Shown piece after piece: positions 18,643 through 27,253 of a stretch of DNA of 64,000 nt (positions within the stretch are counted from its first letter, which is position 1; the number at the start of each line of letters is the position of its first letter). The translations under genes were made by a program, and so were the position numbers. The DNA lies in assembly GCF_001668625.1 (NCBI RefSeq), contig NZ_LZLJ01000093.1, positions 62,001-126,000 of the forward strand, read 5' to 3'. The notes under the pieces are model-generated. The model did not search any database, was not told where the DNA came from, and worked only from the letters and a program-made list of their open reading frames with translations. The stretch comes from Mycobacterium sp. 1274756.6. Lineage in GTDB: Bacteria > Actinomycetota > Actinomycetes > Mycobacteriales > Mycobacteriaceae.

Positions 18643-19824
18643 ATGCACACGGGACTATCGCTCATCTTCCAAAACGTCGATGACGACATCGATGACGCGG
18701 ACGTTTACCGGCATGAGCTGGACTTGGCCGCACGCGCCGAGGACGTTGGGTTCGAATCCGTGTGGACACCCGAACACCACTTCACCTCCTATCAACTGAC
18801 ACCGAACGTGCCGCAATTCCTCTCCTGGCTGGCGGGGCGGACCTCGACGATCAAGCTCGGCACAATGGTTTCGGTTCTGCCCTGGCAGGATCCGCTACGC
18901 ACGGCCGAGAACTTCATCCTTCTCGACCACCTCTCTCAGGGCCGGGCTGTCTTGGGGATCGGCCGGGGTTTGGCGCCCACCGAGTTCGACGGCTTCCGGC
19001 TCAACATGGGCGAATCCCGCCAGCTGTTCAGTGAATACGCCGAGGCGATCATGCAGGGCCTGGACACGGGCTTCATGGAATATGACGGTGCGCTCTACCG
19101 GCAGCCTCGGGTCGAGCTGCGGCCCAGGCCGTTCGCGCCATTCAAAGGCCGCACGTTCGCGTCGGCGATCTCTCCGAAGTCGATCGATCTCATGGCCAAG
19201 CTCGGCATCGGATTAATGGTCATCGCCCAGAAGCCCTGGGAGACCGTCGAGGAAGAGATGCGGATGTACCGAAGCCGCTATCGCGAACTGAATGGTGAGG
19301 AAGCCCCCAAACCGGTGTTGTGTGTTTTCGTCGGTACTGCACCGACCGAGGCCGAAGCGCAACACCTTCGGGAGGTTTACCTTCAGCGTTACGCGAGGTC
19401 GACGGTGGAGCACTACCAGTTTGACAACATCGGATTCGCCGAGATCGAGGGCTATGAATATTACGCGGCGTTGAGTCGGAACATCGAGAAGCACGGTCTC
19501 GACCGGTTTTGCTCGTTCCTGGCGGATTTGCAAGTCTGGGGCACCCCCGACCAGGTCGTCGAACAGCTCATCGGCTACGTGGACCGCCTCGACGCGGGGG
19601 CGGTCATCATGTGTGCCGCACATGGCAACATGCCGCCGGAGGTCTCGACAGCGAACTTCGATCTACTCGCTCGTGAGGTCGTCCCCCACCTCAGGGCCTA
19701 TGACGTGGGCGGCGACCTGGGCGTCCTCCACGGCGTCGGACCTCAGCGCAATCCGAAGGCGCCGCAGCAGAAGAAAAGCGATGAGGGCTCCGAAGACCAC
19801 CCGCCGATAGGTCTACTGCCCTGA
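18643..19824 (+). CDS. LLM-class flavin-dependent monooxygenase
   Basis: 393 residues from ATG at 18643. Bacterial luciferase-like TIM barrel: MHTGLSLIFQN, then LAARAEDVGFESVWTPEHHF (the conserved EHH), TIKLGTMVSVLPWQDPLRTAEN, and LGIGRGLAPTEFDGF. These proteins use reduced FMN from a separate reductase to oxygenate organic substrates. A flavin reductase gene follows 105 bases downstream, so the two form a two-component system. It is a different subfamily from the two LLM paralogues at 43.4 and 46.7 kb. The C-terminal 25 residues are charged and poorly conserved-looking. Confidence 0.88.
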   Translation: MHTGLSLIFQNVDDDIDDADVYRHELDLAARAEDVGFESVWTPEHHFTSYQLTPNVPQFLSWLAGRTSTIKLGTMVSVLPWQDPLRTAENFILLDHLSQGRAVLGIGRGLAPTEFDGFRLNMGESRQLFSEYAEAIMQGLDTGFMEYDGALYRQPRVELRPRPFAPFKGRTFASAISPKSIDLMAKLGIGLMVIAQKPWETVEEEMRMYRSRYRELNGEEAPKPVLCVFVGTAPTEAEAQHLREVYLQRYARSTVEHYQFDNIGFAEIEGYEYYAALSRNIEKHGLDRFCSFLADLQVWGTPDQVVEQLIGYVDRLDAGAVIMCAAHGNMPPEVSTANFDLLAREVVPHLRAYDVGGDLGVLHGVGPQRNPKAPQQKKSDEGSEDHPPIGLLP

Positions 19825-19929
19825 CAGGGACGCCCGCGAGAGCGCCGTACCTTGCTGCCGACGTGTCGATCCCCGGAACGACACCGAAAGCAGTAGCGCA
19901 CTGTGTCGTTCCGGGGAGAGGAACAGGAA

Positions 19930-20448
19930 ATGAACGTACCCGTGGAGCTTGAACCGGAGGAATTCCGTCGGATTTTCGGCCGTCTGCCGTCTGGCGTCAC
20001 CGTGATCACGGCACACGGCATGGATGGGCCGATCGGTATGGCCGCGAACTCCGTGACCTCGGTTTCACTAGACCCGCCGTTGCTTCTCTTCTGTCCCGCC
20101 AAGTCCTCGTCAACCTGGCCGAAAATCCGGGATTCCGGTGCGTTCTGCGTCAATCTGATGGCCGACCATCACGAAGGGGCGGTGCGCCGGTTCGCGATGA
20201 AAGGCGCCGACCGCTTCGTCGGTGTCGAGCACACGAAACGCCCGACCGGTCTCGCCCTCACCGATGCGGTCGCGTGGATCGAGTGCCGCCTCGAGAAGGA
20301 GATCGAGGCCGGCGATCACACAATCGTGATCGGACAGGCGGTCGCGGCTGAGGTGGCCAACGATTCCACGCCGCTGGTATTCCTCGGGGGCATCTACGGT
20401 AGATTTCATCCAACCCCCATCGGAGACGCCAGAAACACCCGGATCTGA
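19930..20448 (+). CDS. NAD(P)H:flavin reductase (HpaC/RutF-like)
   Basis: 172 residues from ATG at 19930 (MNVPVELEPEEFRRIFGRLPSG). The flavin-reductase-like FMN-binding split barrel is clear: FRRIFGRLPSGVTVITA, GMAANSVTSVSLDPPLLLFCPAK, SSTWPKIRDSGAFCVNLM, and a terminal FLGGIYGRFH. It reduces free FMN or FAD with NAD(P)H and hands it to a partner monooxygenase. Being directly behind the LLM gene, it is the natural electron supplier for it and perhaps for the two LLM paralogues downstream in the island. Confidence 0.88.
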   Translation: MNVPVELEPEEFRRIFGRLPSGVTVITAHGMDGPIGMAANSVTSVSLDPPLLLFCPAKSSSTWPKIRDSGAFCVNLMADHHEGAVRRFAMKGADRFVGVEHTKRPTGLALTDAVAWIECRLEKEIEAGDHTIVIGQAVAAEVANDSTPLVFLGGIYGRFHPTPIGDARNTRI

Positions 20449-20855
20449 GCCCCGCTGATCCCCCAAACCCCACTGGGCCGGCCACCGCCACCGGCTAACC
20501 CCCTCCCCGGGTGGTCCGGTCGTCGGGGTTCGTGCCCCATTGACGCCCAAGCCGCCGCGCAGATCAGTGCGGCCGTCGGGTGAAATCCCGGTCCTTCTCA
20601 CCTCGGGCTACGCTCGATGAGAATGTCACCGGCCACGATGCATCTCCGCCGCGTCGGTTCGACCGAATCCGACTTCTTCCTGGATCAGCGTTGCTTTACA
20701 TCACATTCGCGCGGCCAGCGACGAGCGCCGAAGGATCGGTTACCACGCCGGAATTGACTCTTGCCTAACTCAGCGCCAGCTAGATATACTGGCTCTCCAG
20801 TGTACTAAGCAGCCCGCCTGGTCCGCGACTACCAACAGCTTTCCTGGAGGCCTTC
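20449..20855. other. 407-base gap between flavin reductase and ribBA
   Basis: No gene seen. It holds operator site 2 near its right end. A GGGTGAAATCCCGG stretch at about 20577 recalls one arm of an FMN riboswitch, but the rest of the element is not found. Confidence 0.5.
20785..20804. promoter_or_regulatory. Operator site 2 (island regulon)
   Basis: TATACTGGCTCTCCAGTGTA, the most symmetric copy, whose two 8-base arms differ at one position. It lies 52 bases upstream of the ribBA start, where it could overlap the promoter. Confidence 0.7.
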
Positions 20856-22121
20856 ATGACCTGCGCCGTCACTGCAGCAATCGACGCGATTCGACGCGGC
20901 GAGATGGTCGTCGTCACTGATGATGAAGACCGGGAGAACGAAGGTGACCTGATCATTGCGGCCGAAGCGGCAACCCCGGAGGCGATCGCATTCATCGTCC
21001 GGCACACCTCGGGCCTGATCTGTGTGGCCCTCCCGGGCGAACGACTCGACGCACTTCAGATCCCGCCGATGGTCACACACAATAGAGACGCACACGGGAC
21101 GGCCTTCGCCGTATCCGTTGATCTGGCGGAGGGGGTCACCACCGGAATCTCGGCGCGGGACCGCGCCAGCACGATCCGAGCTCTCGCCGACCCGGCCAGT
21201 GTCGCCACCGATTTTCTGCGGCCGGGACACATCATGCCGCTACGCAGTCGGGAAGGTGGTGTGCTGACTCGCGAAGGGCATACCGAAGCTGCCGTCGACC
21301 TCACCCGGCTGGCAGGCTTACAGCCAGCCGGGGTAATCTGCGAGATAGTCAGCGGCGACCACACCAGAATGGCCAACGCGACCGAACTGGACGAATTCGC
21401 TAGCCGTCACGGCCTGCAGAAAGTGTCGATCTCCGAGCTCGTCGAATACCGTCTTCGGCATGAGCACCTCGTGAGCTGCAGTGCCAGCGCTCGGGTTCCG
21501 ACTCCTCACGGCGAATTCGACTGCCAGGTCTGGGAATCGTTCGTCGATGGTCTGGAACATGTGGTGTTGACCCACGGCGACATCGCCACCGAGGAACCTC
21601 TCCTGGTCCGTGTGCACAGTGAGTGCCTCACGGGCGACCTGTTCGGTTCGCTGCGGTGCGACTGCGGCGCCCAGTTGGAGGACTCCCTCGCAGCGATCAC
21701 GTCTGCTGGTCGCGGGGTTCTGATATACCTTCGGGGCCATGAGGGGCGGGGCATCGGCTTGGCCGACAAACTTCACGCGTACACGCTCCAGGACGCCGGT
21801 CGCGACACGGTCGACGCGAACATCGAGTTGGGGCTGCCCGTCGACAGTCGCCAGTACACCGTTGCCGGCCAGATCATTCGGCAATTGGGGGTTCGTCGGC
21901 TCCGCTTGATGACGAACAACCCGGCGAAGTACACCGATCTCCAAGACTTCGGACTCGAGATCACCGAACGTGTCCCGCTCCCACCTCGTCTCACGAACGA
22001 GAACAACGAGTACCTCAGTACCAAGCGGGACCGGCTGGGTCACCTGCTACCAGCAGACCTCGGGGACCGCCAGGTATTCCGCAACGGTCGCCGACCGGTG
22101 TCCCTGACCACGGCGCGGTAA
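20856..22121 (+). CDS. ribBA: RibBA: DHBP synthase / GTP cyclohydrolase II
   Basis: 421 residues, both domains complete. The N-terminal RibB part shows DDEDRENEGDLIIAA (residues 23-37) and GHTEAAVDLTRLAG. The C-terminal RibA part from about residue 205 shows RVHSECLTGDLFGSLRCDC (zinc cysteines), GRGIGLADKLHAY and TNNPAKY. It makes both committed precursors of riboflavin. TTCCTGGAGG lies before the ATG. No other rib genes are near, so this is probably a second, island-borne copy raising FMN supply for the flavin monooxygenases; an operator sits just upstream. Confidence 0.93.
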   Translation: MTCAVTAAIDAIRRGEMVVVTDDEDRENEGDLIIAAEAATPEAIAFIVRHTSGLICVALPGERLDALQIPPMVTHNRDAHGTAFAVSVDLAEGVTTGISARDRASTIRALADPASVATDFLRPGHIMPLRSREGGVLTREGHTEAAVDLTRLAGLQPAGVICEIVSGDHTRMANATELDEFASRHGLQKVSISELVEYRLRHEHLVSCSASARVPTPHGEFDCQVWESFVDGLEHVVLTHGDIATEEPLLVRVHSECLTGDLFGSLRCDCGAQLEDSLAAITSAGRGVLIYLRGHEGRGIGLADKLHAYTLQDAGRDTVDANIELGLPVDSRQYTVAGQIIRQLGVRRLRLMTNNPAKYTDLQDFGLEITERVPLPPRLTNENNEYLSTKRDRLGHLLPADLGDRQVFRNGRRPVSLTTAR

Positions 22122-22656
22122 TCGCGTGTCCGGTGATCCCGTCGGCTTCCTCACCCTTGTATCCGCCCGCTCCAACCGCAGACTACGGTCCAGCTCTGAT
22201 AACCACCCGGCCCCGCCCACCCGGAAGCAGGCATTGCGCGCTGCCCGCTCCGGTGTTGCCCGTGGCCCTTCAGCCGAGATCAGCATGCGCGGAGCCGCGC
22301 AGGCTCCGATTCATGCTCGCCGACATGGCGATGACGCTCGGAGCGCCCGACTAATGATCTGCCACGCAGCGGCTCGGGCCGAACGCACGAAATCTGAACT
22401 AGACCTCATCTATGTCGGTTCGAATTGTTTCGCTTCGAACGCCGCCATGGCGGTAACCGCCGATGCTTTCACAATTGCTCGGGCGGTTACGACTACACTC
22501 ACGAGTTCCTTGGGTCGGAAAAAGCAACGAGAATGATGCCAAGAACGCCTAGATTTACCAAGGCACCAACCAGATTCATTGCATGCCGATTTTCTGCACG
22601 GCGCACCGAACGATGAATCAGAACAAGGACACGTCACTCTGGAAGGTGAACTTCAT
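22122..22656. other. 535-base stretch without a supported gene
   Basis: Open frames exist, but their translations are Arg/Ser/Ala-rich and show no domain. I see no operator copy here. It ends with the ribosome binding site of the DUF732 gene. Confidence 0.4.
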
Positions 22657-23043
22657 ATGCCGAGCTACGTCCGGTTATGGTCAGCCCTCATCCTGATGGT
22701 CTTCGGTACCGCTTTGGCTGCGGCGCCCGCCGCTGACGGTGATCCGTTGGGATATCTGATCAACATCACGACCCGACCCGGTTATGACTTCGCAAGCAGT
22801 GACGAGGCATTACGTTACGGCTATGGCCTCTGTGACCAGATCGCGGGCGGCAAGGAGTACTCGGAGTTGGCCGCCGAAATAAAAGACCGATTTCGCACCG
22901 ACGACGAATATGACGCGGCGTATCTGATCGGCCAGGCTACCCAGGAACTCTGTCCCCACCTGATATGGCAGGTACGCGAGAGCGCCGCCGGCTACGCACC
23001 ATCGCCTCGCCAGCAGGACATCAGCCCCGCAACAACGCGTTGA
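22657..23043 (+). CDS. Exported DUF732 protein
   Basis: 128 residues from ATG at 22657, GGAAGGTG seven bases upstream. The signal peptide (LWSALILMVFGTALAAAPAADG) is followed by a DUF732-like domain: repeated helices with FASSDEALRYGYGLCDQIAGG and IGQATQELCPHL, where the two Cys probably form a disulfide. Mycobacterial DUF732 proteins are small secreted proteins of unknown role. Its 3' end overlaps the convergent lipoprotein gene by 23 bases. Confidence 0.78.
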   Translation: MPSYVRLWSALILMVFGTALAAAPAADGDPLGYLINITTRPGYDFASSDEALRYGYGLCDQIAGGKEYSELAAEIKDRFRTDDEYDAAYLIGQATQELCPHLIWQVRESAAGYAPSPRQQDISPATTR

Positions 23044-23635
23044 GTCGCCCCAGGGAGGACTTCCGTGATGCGACCATTCCGGCGGCCGCCGCTACCGCGT
23101 CGTCGTTTCCTCCTCGGATAACGTGAGTTTCCGCGAGATCAAGCACCTGTCGGTCCAGTTCGATCATCGTCTCAAGCCACAGCACGTCAAAGTCGGCACC
23201 GCGTAGCGTGCGAAGATCCGCGATGGCCCTCTCGGTATCCCCACGCACTTCCCTGCCGAACCCGCCGCCGGCCGTGGTGCGGTCGTCGACGTCGGATCCG
23301 TCGACCCATTGGACGCGCAGGGCTGCCAGTGTAGCGGCCTCAATCCTTCGACTCTCGGCGGCTTCCACCACGAAAGACAGCAGATCGGAATTCGCAGATC
23401 GGTCGAATACCAGGGTCAACAACTCCATCTCGTACGAATGCAGCCGTTCGATATCATCCGCGAATCCGATATCCGCCTCGCTGTGATCGGCCAGCTCGAT
23501 ATCGATGACGCTTCGATCATCCGCGCCGGGATATCCCGGATTCTCGATTTCAAGCTCCCGGCCACCACACGCACAAACGGAAAGTGCGATCGCCAGCAAC
23601 CAGGCGGCGCATGCCGACGATGAGATGACATCCAC
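23021..23635 (-). CDS. DUF305-like lipoprotein
   Basis: 204 residues. The signal peptide with VCAC lipobox (LAIALSVCACGG) gives a lipidated Cys near residue 23. The body resembles DUF305/ferritin-like helices: FADDIERLHSYEMELLTLVFDRS, then ARG-like acidic helices and a C-terminal MIELDRQVLDLAETHV. DUF305 proteins often contain HxxM metal-binding pairs, which are weak here. Likely anchored on the outer face of the membrane. Function unknown. Confidence 0.65.
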   Translation of the reverse strand: MDVISSSACAAWLLAIALSVCACGGRELEIENPGYPGADDRSVIDIELADHSEADIGFADDIERLHSYEMELLTLVFDRSANSDLLSFVVEAAESRRIEAATLAALRVQWVDGSDVDDRTTAGGGFGREVRGDTERAIADLRTLRGADFDVLWLETMIELDRQVLDLAETHVIRGGNDDAVAAAAGMVASRKSSLGRLNALLRG

Positions 23636-23869
23636 GTCGTAAAATCTACCTCAATAATCCGGCTAGGCGCCCGAATAGTAGATCGATCCATGTCCGCGCC
23701 GATGGTCGCCGACGTTCAAAGAGAGTTCTCACGCGCCTCCCCGGAACGATTACCGAATTCAACCGGGATCAATGTTTCGCAGATTTTAACCATATACAAG
23801 ACAGCCCGATATACCATATTATGACAATTTCCCCGAGAAAATATTGAGACGCAGCTCACGGAGGGCGAA

Positions 23870-24304
23870 GTGGCAGGAAAAGGCTTAATGATGACGGCGG
23901 CCGTGTTGTGGGCCGGCTGCGCGACAGGATGCTCGCCGACGGCACCCGAGGTCGAAGACGCCTCGCCCCCTCGGGGCGAGGCCGTGGTGACCGTCGACGG
24001 CATCGAGATGAGCAGCGTCGACTCAGCACGTTGTTCGGCGGTGGGCCCGTACACGACCATCGTCACCGGCGACGGGACCGTCGGGATGACGGTGATGATT
24101 TCCACCGCCGAGGAGCCAACGATCGAATTCGTCGATATCAACAATCTTGCTGGTTTCACCGGCGGCTATAACCGCGACCTCGAGGGAGACGCGGTGGTAA
24201 CGGTCTCTGGGCCCACGTACGACATTCGGGGCACCGCCCTGGGCTACGACAGTAGGTTCCCCGAACGGACCTCCCGAACCTTCCAGGTCCAGGCCTCATG
24301 CTGA
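23870..24304 (+). CDS. LpqH (19-kDa antigen) family lipoprotein
   Basis: 144 residues from GTG at 23870 with GGAGGGCGAA upstream. A short signal peptide ends in a Cys (CATGCSP). The mature domain shows the LpqH pattern: VTVDGIEMSSVDSARCSAVGPYTTI, then a Cys-containing beta domain ending FQVQASC, with FVDINNLAGFTGGYN typical of the family. These are surface lipoproteins of mycobacteria. It is convergent with the Mce-associated gene at 24312, 7 bases away. Confidence 0.82.
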   Translation: MAGKGLMMTAAVLWAGCATGCSPTAPEVEDASPPRGEAVVTVDGIEMSSVDSARCSAVGPYTTIVTGDGTVGMTVMISTAEEPTIEFVDINNLAGFTGGYNRDLEGDAVVTVSGPTYDIRGTALGYDSRFPERTSRTFQVQASC

Positions 24305-24311
24305 GATCTTC

Positions 24312-25070
24312 CTACACCGGTTCGAACGCGGCGATGAGCCACCGGCCGTCGATCTTGTCCAGGGTCACTCGGACACTTGACATCGTGTCAGTTGGTACGC
24401 CGTCGCCCACCACGACGGTCTGATTCACGAACAGTAAGACCACCACGTGGCCACGACTCGCTGATACCGTCGCTCCCGCCGGAATCATGGCGGTCGCGGC
24501 GATGTGACGCTGCTGTGCCCCTGGGATGACCACGTCTTCGATCAACTGCGTATACGACTCCTGAAAATCACCGGTCAACCGGCCCCGCGCGTCTCCTAGA
24601 TCCGTCTCCACGGTATCCGGCTGATAGGACAGCAACGCGACGGTGGAGTCCTTCGCGGCGGCCAATGCTTCGGCGCCAGCGCGATCCGCGGTGTCGAGTC
24701 CTGCGTTATACCACGCGAAAAAACCGGCGGCCGCGGCGAACATCAGCAGCAGCGTGGACAGTGCCACCCCCGCGGCGAAGCGAATCCGCCTGCTCGTGCG
24801 CGCCTGCGAAGCCCCCTGTTCAGGCTTTTGTGCGTCAGTGAGGCGAGAAGTATCACCGACCTCGTCGGCATCATCGCCCAGTTCCGGGGTGCGGCGAACT
24901 CCACCCGACTGCGACGCGGCATTCCGAGGGAGCGTCGTCGCCTCGTCGGCATCTTCGCGCGGGGCCACGCTCTCCACCGGAGTCGTATTCTCTTTCTCGC
25001 CCATGATGTCCACCGAGCCGTCCTGGTCGTCGGGCTGGTTGTTTACTCGGTTAGCGCTTGTGTGATTCAT
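24312..25070 (-). CDS. Mce-associated membrane protein
   Basis: 252 residues from ATG at 25070, overlapping the preceding stop as ATGA. An acidic N-terminal cytosolic region (about 100 residues) precedes one membrane helix (GVALSTLLLMFAAAAGFFAWY) and an extracytoplasmic domain ending VTLDKIDGRWLIAAFEPV, the usual ending of Mas/Mam proteins. Such proteins stabilise Mce import complexes. It is the last gene of the mce operon. Confidence 0.85.
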   Translation of the reverse strand: MNHTSANRVNNQPDDQDGSVDIMGEKENTTPVESVAPREDADEATTLPRNAASQSGGVRRTPELGDDADEVGDTSRLTDAQKPEQGASQARTSRRIRFAAGVALSTLLLMFAAAAGFFAWYNAGLDTADRAGAEALAAAKDSTVALLSYQPDTVETDLGDARGRLTGDFQESYTQLIEDVVIPGAQQRHIAATAMIPAGATVSASRGHVVVLLFVNQTVVVGDGVPTDTMSSVRVTLDKIDGRWLIAAFEPV

Positions 25071-25798
25071 GGCACGAACTCGACATTCGATACCTTCGCC
25101 TCCCCGTCGACCATCTTGACGGTGACCTTCATTCGCCAATTTCGTGGGTCCTGTTCCTCCGCACCGATATTTTTCGTCTCAACCGCAACAGCAGCCAGTA
25201 CCTCGGCCTCACCGGCGTCGTCGGACCACAATGCCGCCTCGGAGATAGTTCCCACGGATTTTGATTGGGCCTTCTTCACGACATCGATGAAAGGCCCTTG
25301 CCGTTGCGAGAATTCTTCGTAGAAATCCTCCGTGGCCGAATCGAGTATCCGCTGGACATCGGCTTCGGCGTGCTGCCAGTCGATGGTCGTCAGATTCAAC
25401 ACCGCTTGCCGGCCGACCTGCAGCAGCAGCTGCCTTTGCTGCTGCTTTGCGCGCGCCTGGTAGCTCTGATATCCCAGCCAGCCCGCGACCGCACCCGCGA
25501 TGACCACCAGGATCATGCCGACCGACAGGGGACGACTGAACCGCCCTGCCAGTTTCCTTGGGCCGATGGTGGCCTCCGCTGCTCCCCCGGTGTCACAGCC
25601 ATCGTCTTCGGTGTCGTCGTCTTCGGCGCCATTTTCCGCGTCGTCCTCTGGCTCGACGCCGGCTTCTCTCGTCATCATCGAAACCGGCGATGAGAGGTCC
25701 TCCGCAGCCGGTTCCGCTGGCTCCGTGCCCGCAGCAGACGGCGGTGCGGCGCTTTCGTCGCTCAGTTTCCGCTCGGCGGGATCAGCATCTGTTGCCAT
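25067..25798 (-). CDS. Mce-associated membrane protein
   Basis: 243 residues from ATG at 25798 with GGAGAGGA upstream; a GTG two codons earlier is less well spaced. A very acidic N-terminus (EPEDDAENGAEDDDTEDDG) precedes a single membrane helix (VGMILVVIAGAVAGWLGYQ) and a domain with TIDWQHAEADVQRILDSATEDFYEEF, the hallmark of Mce-associated proteins (VDxx..D..R..d..tG.f). It overlaps mceF by 37 bases and the next gene by 4. Confidence 0.87.
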   Translation of the reverse strand: MATDADPAERKLSDESAAPPSAAGTEPAEPAAEDLSSPVSMMTREAGVEPEDDAENGAEDDDTEDDGCDTGGAAEATIGPRKLAGRFSRPLSVGMILVVIAGAVAGWLGYQSYQARAKQQQRQLLLQVGRQAVLNLTTIDWQHAEADVQRILDSATEDFYEEFSQRQGPFIDVVKKAQSKSVGTISEAALWSDDAGEAEVLAAVAVETKNIGAEEQDPRNWRMKVTVKMVDGEAKVSNVEFVP

Positions 25799-27252
25799 GT
25801 CCACTCCTCTCCGGCGCCCCGAATGAGATTCGACTGCGCGTAGACGTTCCCATCCGGTCCTACATACCGGCCCGTGTCGGGATCGTAACCGGACACCGCC
25901 ATCGGAACGGTGTCCGCGGCGGGAAGAGCCCCGTCATCCTCCGGTGATGCTTCCGGCGGCGGAGCTCCCTCGTCCGGATCCAGTTGCGGGACTTCCTGGC
26001 CGGTCCACGTGGCGTTCGGGTCGCCTTTCCAGTTGAATCCGTCATTCAGGGGAATGTATGGCTCGTCGCTCTCGCACATCTTCACCGTTGGTGCGCGCTT
26101 GCCGGGCCGGGTGACGCACGGGTAATTCCGTGCACCACGAACGCCGGTGAGAGTCGAGTCCTGGGGTACCCGGCAGTAGAGGTTGCCGGGTGGTCGGTCC
26201 GGGTAGTCCTCGAAGAGCGGCGATCGTTGTTGTTGCGCGGGAAGGAACCCGGTGGTGCAGTTCGGTGGAAGATTCATGTTCAAGTTGAAGTCCAGGTAGA
26301 TGCCGCGGTAGGCCTGCTTCGTTCCCTTTTGGGCCAACAGTGCCCCTTGCGCCATCGCGGTGATTTGAGGCACCAAGACCAAGATGCCCTCCAAGTTGTC
26401 CCGGTAAGTGACCGCCACGTCACCGATGCTCACCAGGTTCGCCAAGACAACGGGGAGGGTCGGTTCCAACCGCTCCAGCAGTCGTTGAGTCTCCTGCAGC
26501 GCCGCGGGCCCTTCTTGGAGGATCCCGCGCAGGGAGACGTCGTTGTCTCGTAGCTGCCCCGTGACGTCAGATGAGTTCGCCGTCCATCTGGCGATCGAGT
26601 CGGCCGATCGAATCTGGCTGTCCAGGATCGGTCCCGAATCATCGATCAATGTGATGAGCGACTCCAAGTTCGTTCGGGCATCGATCGACAATCTGGTGAC
26701 CCCTTTTACCAGGCGTGCCAATTCCGGTCCCAGGCCTCCGACAGCGGTATAAGACTCATCGACGACGGTCTTCAGGTCGTCTCGGGGGATCGCAGCCAAG
26801 CCTCGGTTCGTCGCGGCCAGCAGAGTGTTGAAGTCCGGCGGTAGGAAGGTTCGATCCCGCGGGATAACGTCACCGTTTTTCAGAACGGGACCGCCTTCAG
26901 TACTCGGTGTCAGCGCAACGTACTGTTCGCCGACGCCCGACATGCTGTGCACCTCGGCGACCAGATCTGTCGCCGGGATAGCGATCTTCGAGTCGAGTCG
27001 AAGTACCGCCTCTGCACCGTCTCCGGTCAACCGCACATCATGGACCCGCCCGACGTTGACACCCCGGTAGGTCACATTGCCGCCTCGGTACAGACCGCCG
27101 GTCTCGGCCATCTCGACGGCGACGGTGTATCGCCCGATGCCCAGGAGCAGTCGCGGGGCCTGAAGGTAATTGACGACGACGATCCCGACCACCGTCAGCG
27201 CCACTGCTCCGAAGATCAGTAGCTGGACTCGGATTTGTCTGGTCAAGTTCAT
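25762..27252 (-). CDS. mceF: MceF, MCE-domain subunit
   Basis: 496 residues. One N-terminal membrane helix (LLIFGAVALTVVGIVVVNYL), then an MlaD/MCE domain (YTVAVEMAETGGLYRGGNVTYRGVNVGRV), a helical needle region, and a Pro/Glu-rich C-terminal tail. MCE subunits form the periplasm-spanning tunnel of actinobacterial lipid importers. It starts 1 base after mceE. The sixth MCE gene in the usual A-F order. Confidence 0.93.
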   Translation of the reverse strand: MNLTRQIRVQLLIFGAVALTVVGIVVVNYLQAPRLLLGIGRYTVAVEMAETGGLYRGGNVTYRGVNVGRVHDVRLTGDGAEAVLRLDSKIAIPATDLVAEVHSMSGVGEQYVALTPSTEGGPVLKNGDVIPRDRTFLPPDFNTLLAATNRGLAAIPRDDLKTVVDESYTAVGGLGPELARLVKGVTRLSIDARTNLESLITLIDDSGPILDSQIRSADSIARWTANSSDVTGQLRDNDVSLRGILQEGPAALQETQRLLERLEPTLPVVLANLVSIGDVAVTYRDNLEGILVLVPQITAMAQGALLAQKGTKQAYRGIYLDFNLNMNLPPNCTTGFLPAQQQRSPLFEDYPDRPPGNLYCRVPQDSTLTGVRGARNYPCVTRPGKRAPTVKMCESDEPYIPLNDGFNWKGDPNATWTGQEVPQLDPDEGAPPPEASPEDDGALPAADTVPMAVSGYDPDTGRYVGPDGNVYAQSNLIRGAGEEWTWQQMLIPPSGN

Positions 27253-27253
27253 G

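Noticed and set aside
20575..20640. GGGTGAAATCCCGG stretch before ribBA, like part of an FMN riboswitch
   Set aside because: The other conserved arms of the RFN element (the second TGGTGAAATTCCA-like stem, GACAGT and AGTCTGGATG parts) are not found, and the spacing does not fit.
22126..22536. 136-codon open frame after ribBA
   Set aside because: Arg/Ser/Ala-rich, no ribosome binding site, no domain; likely chance.
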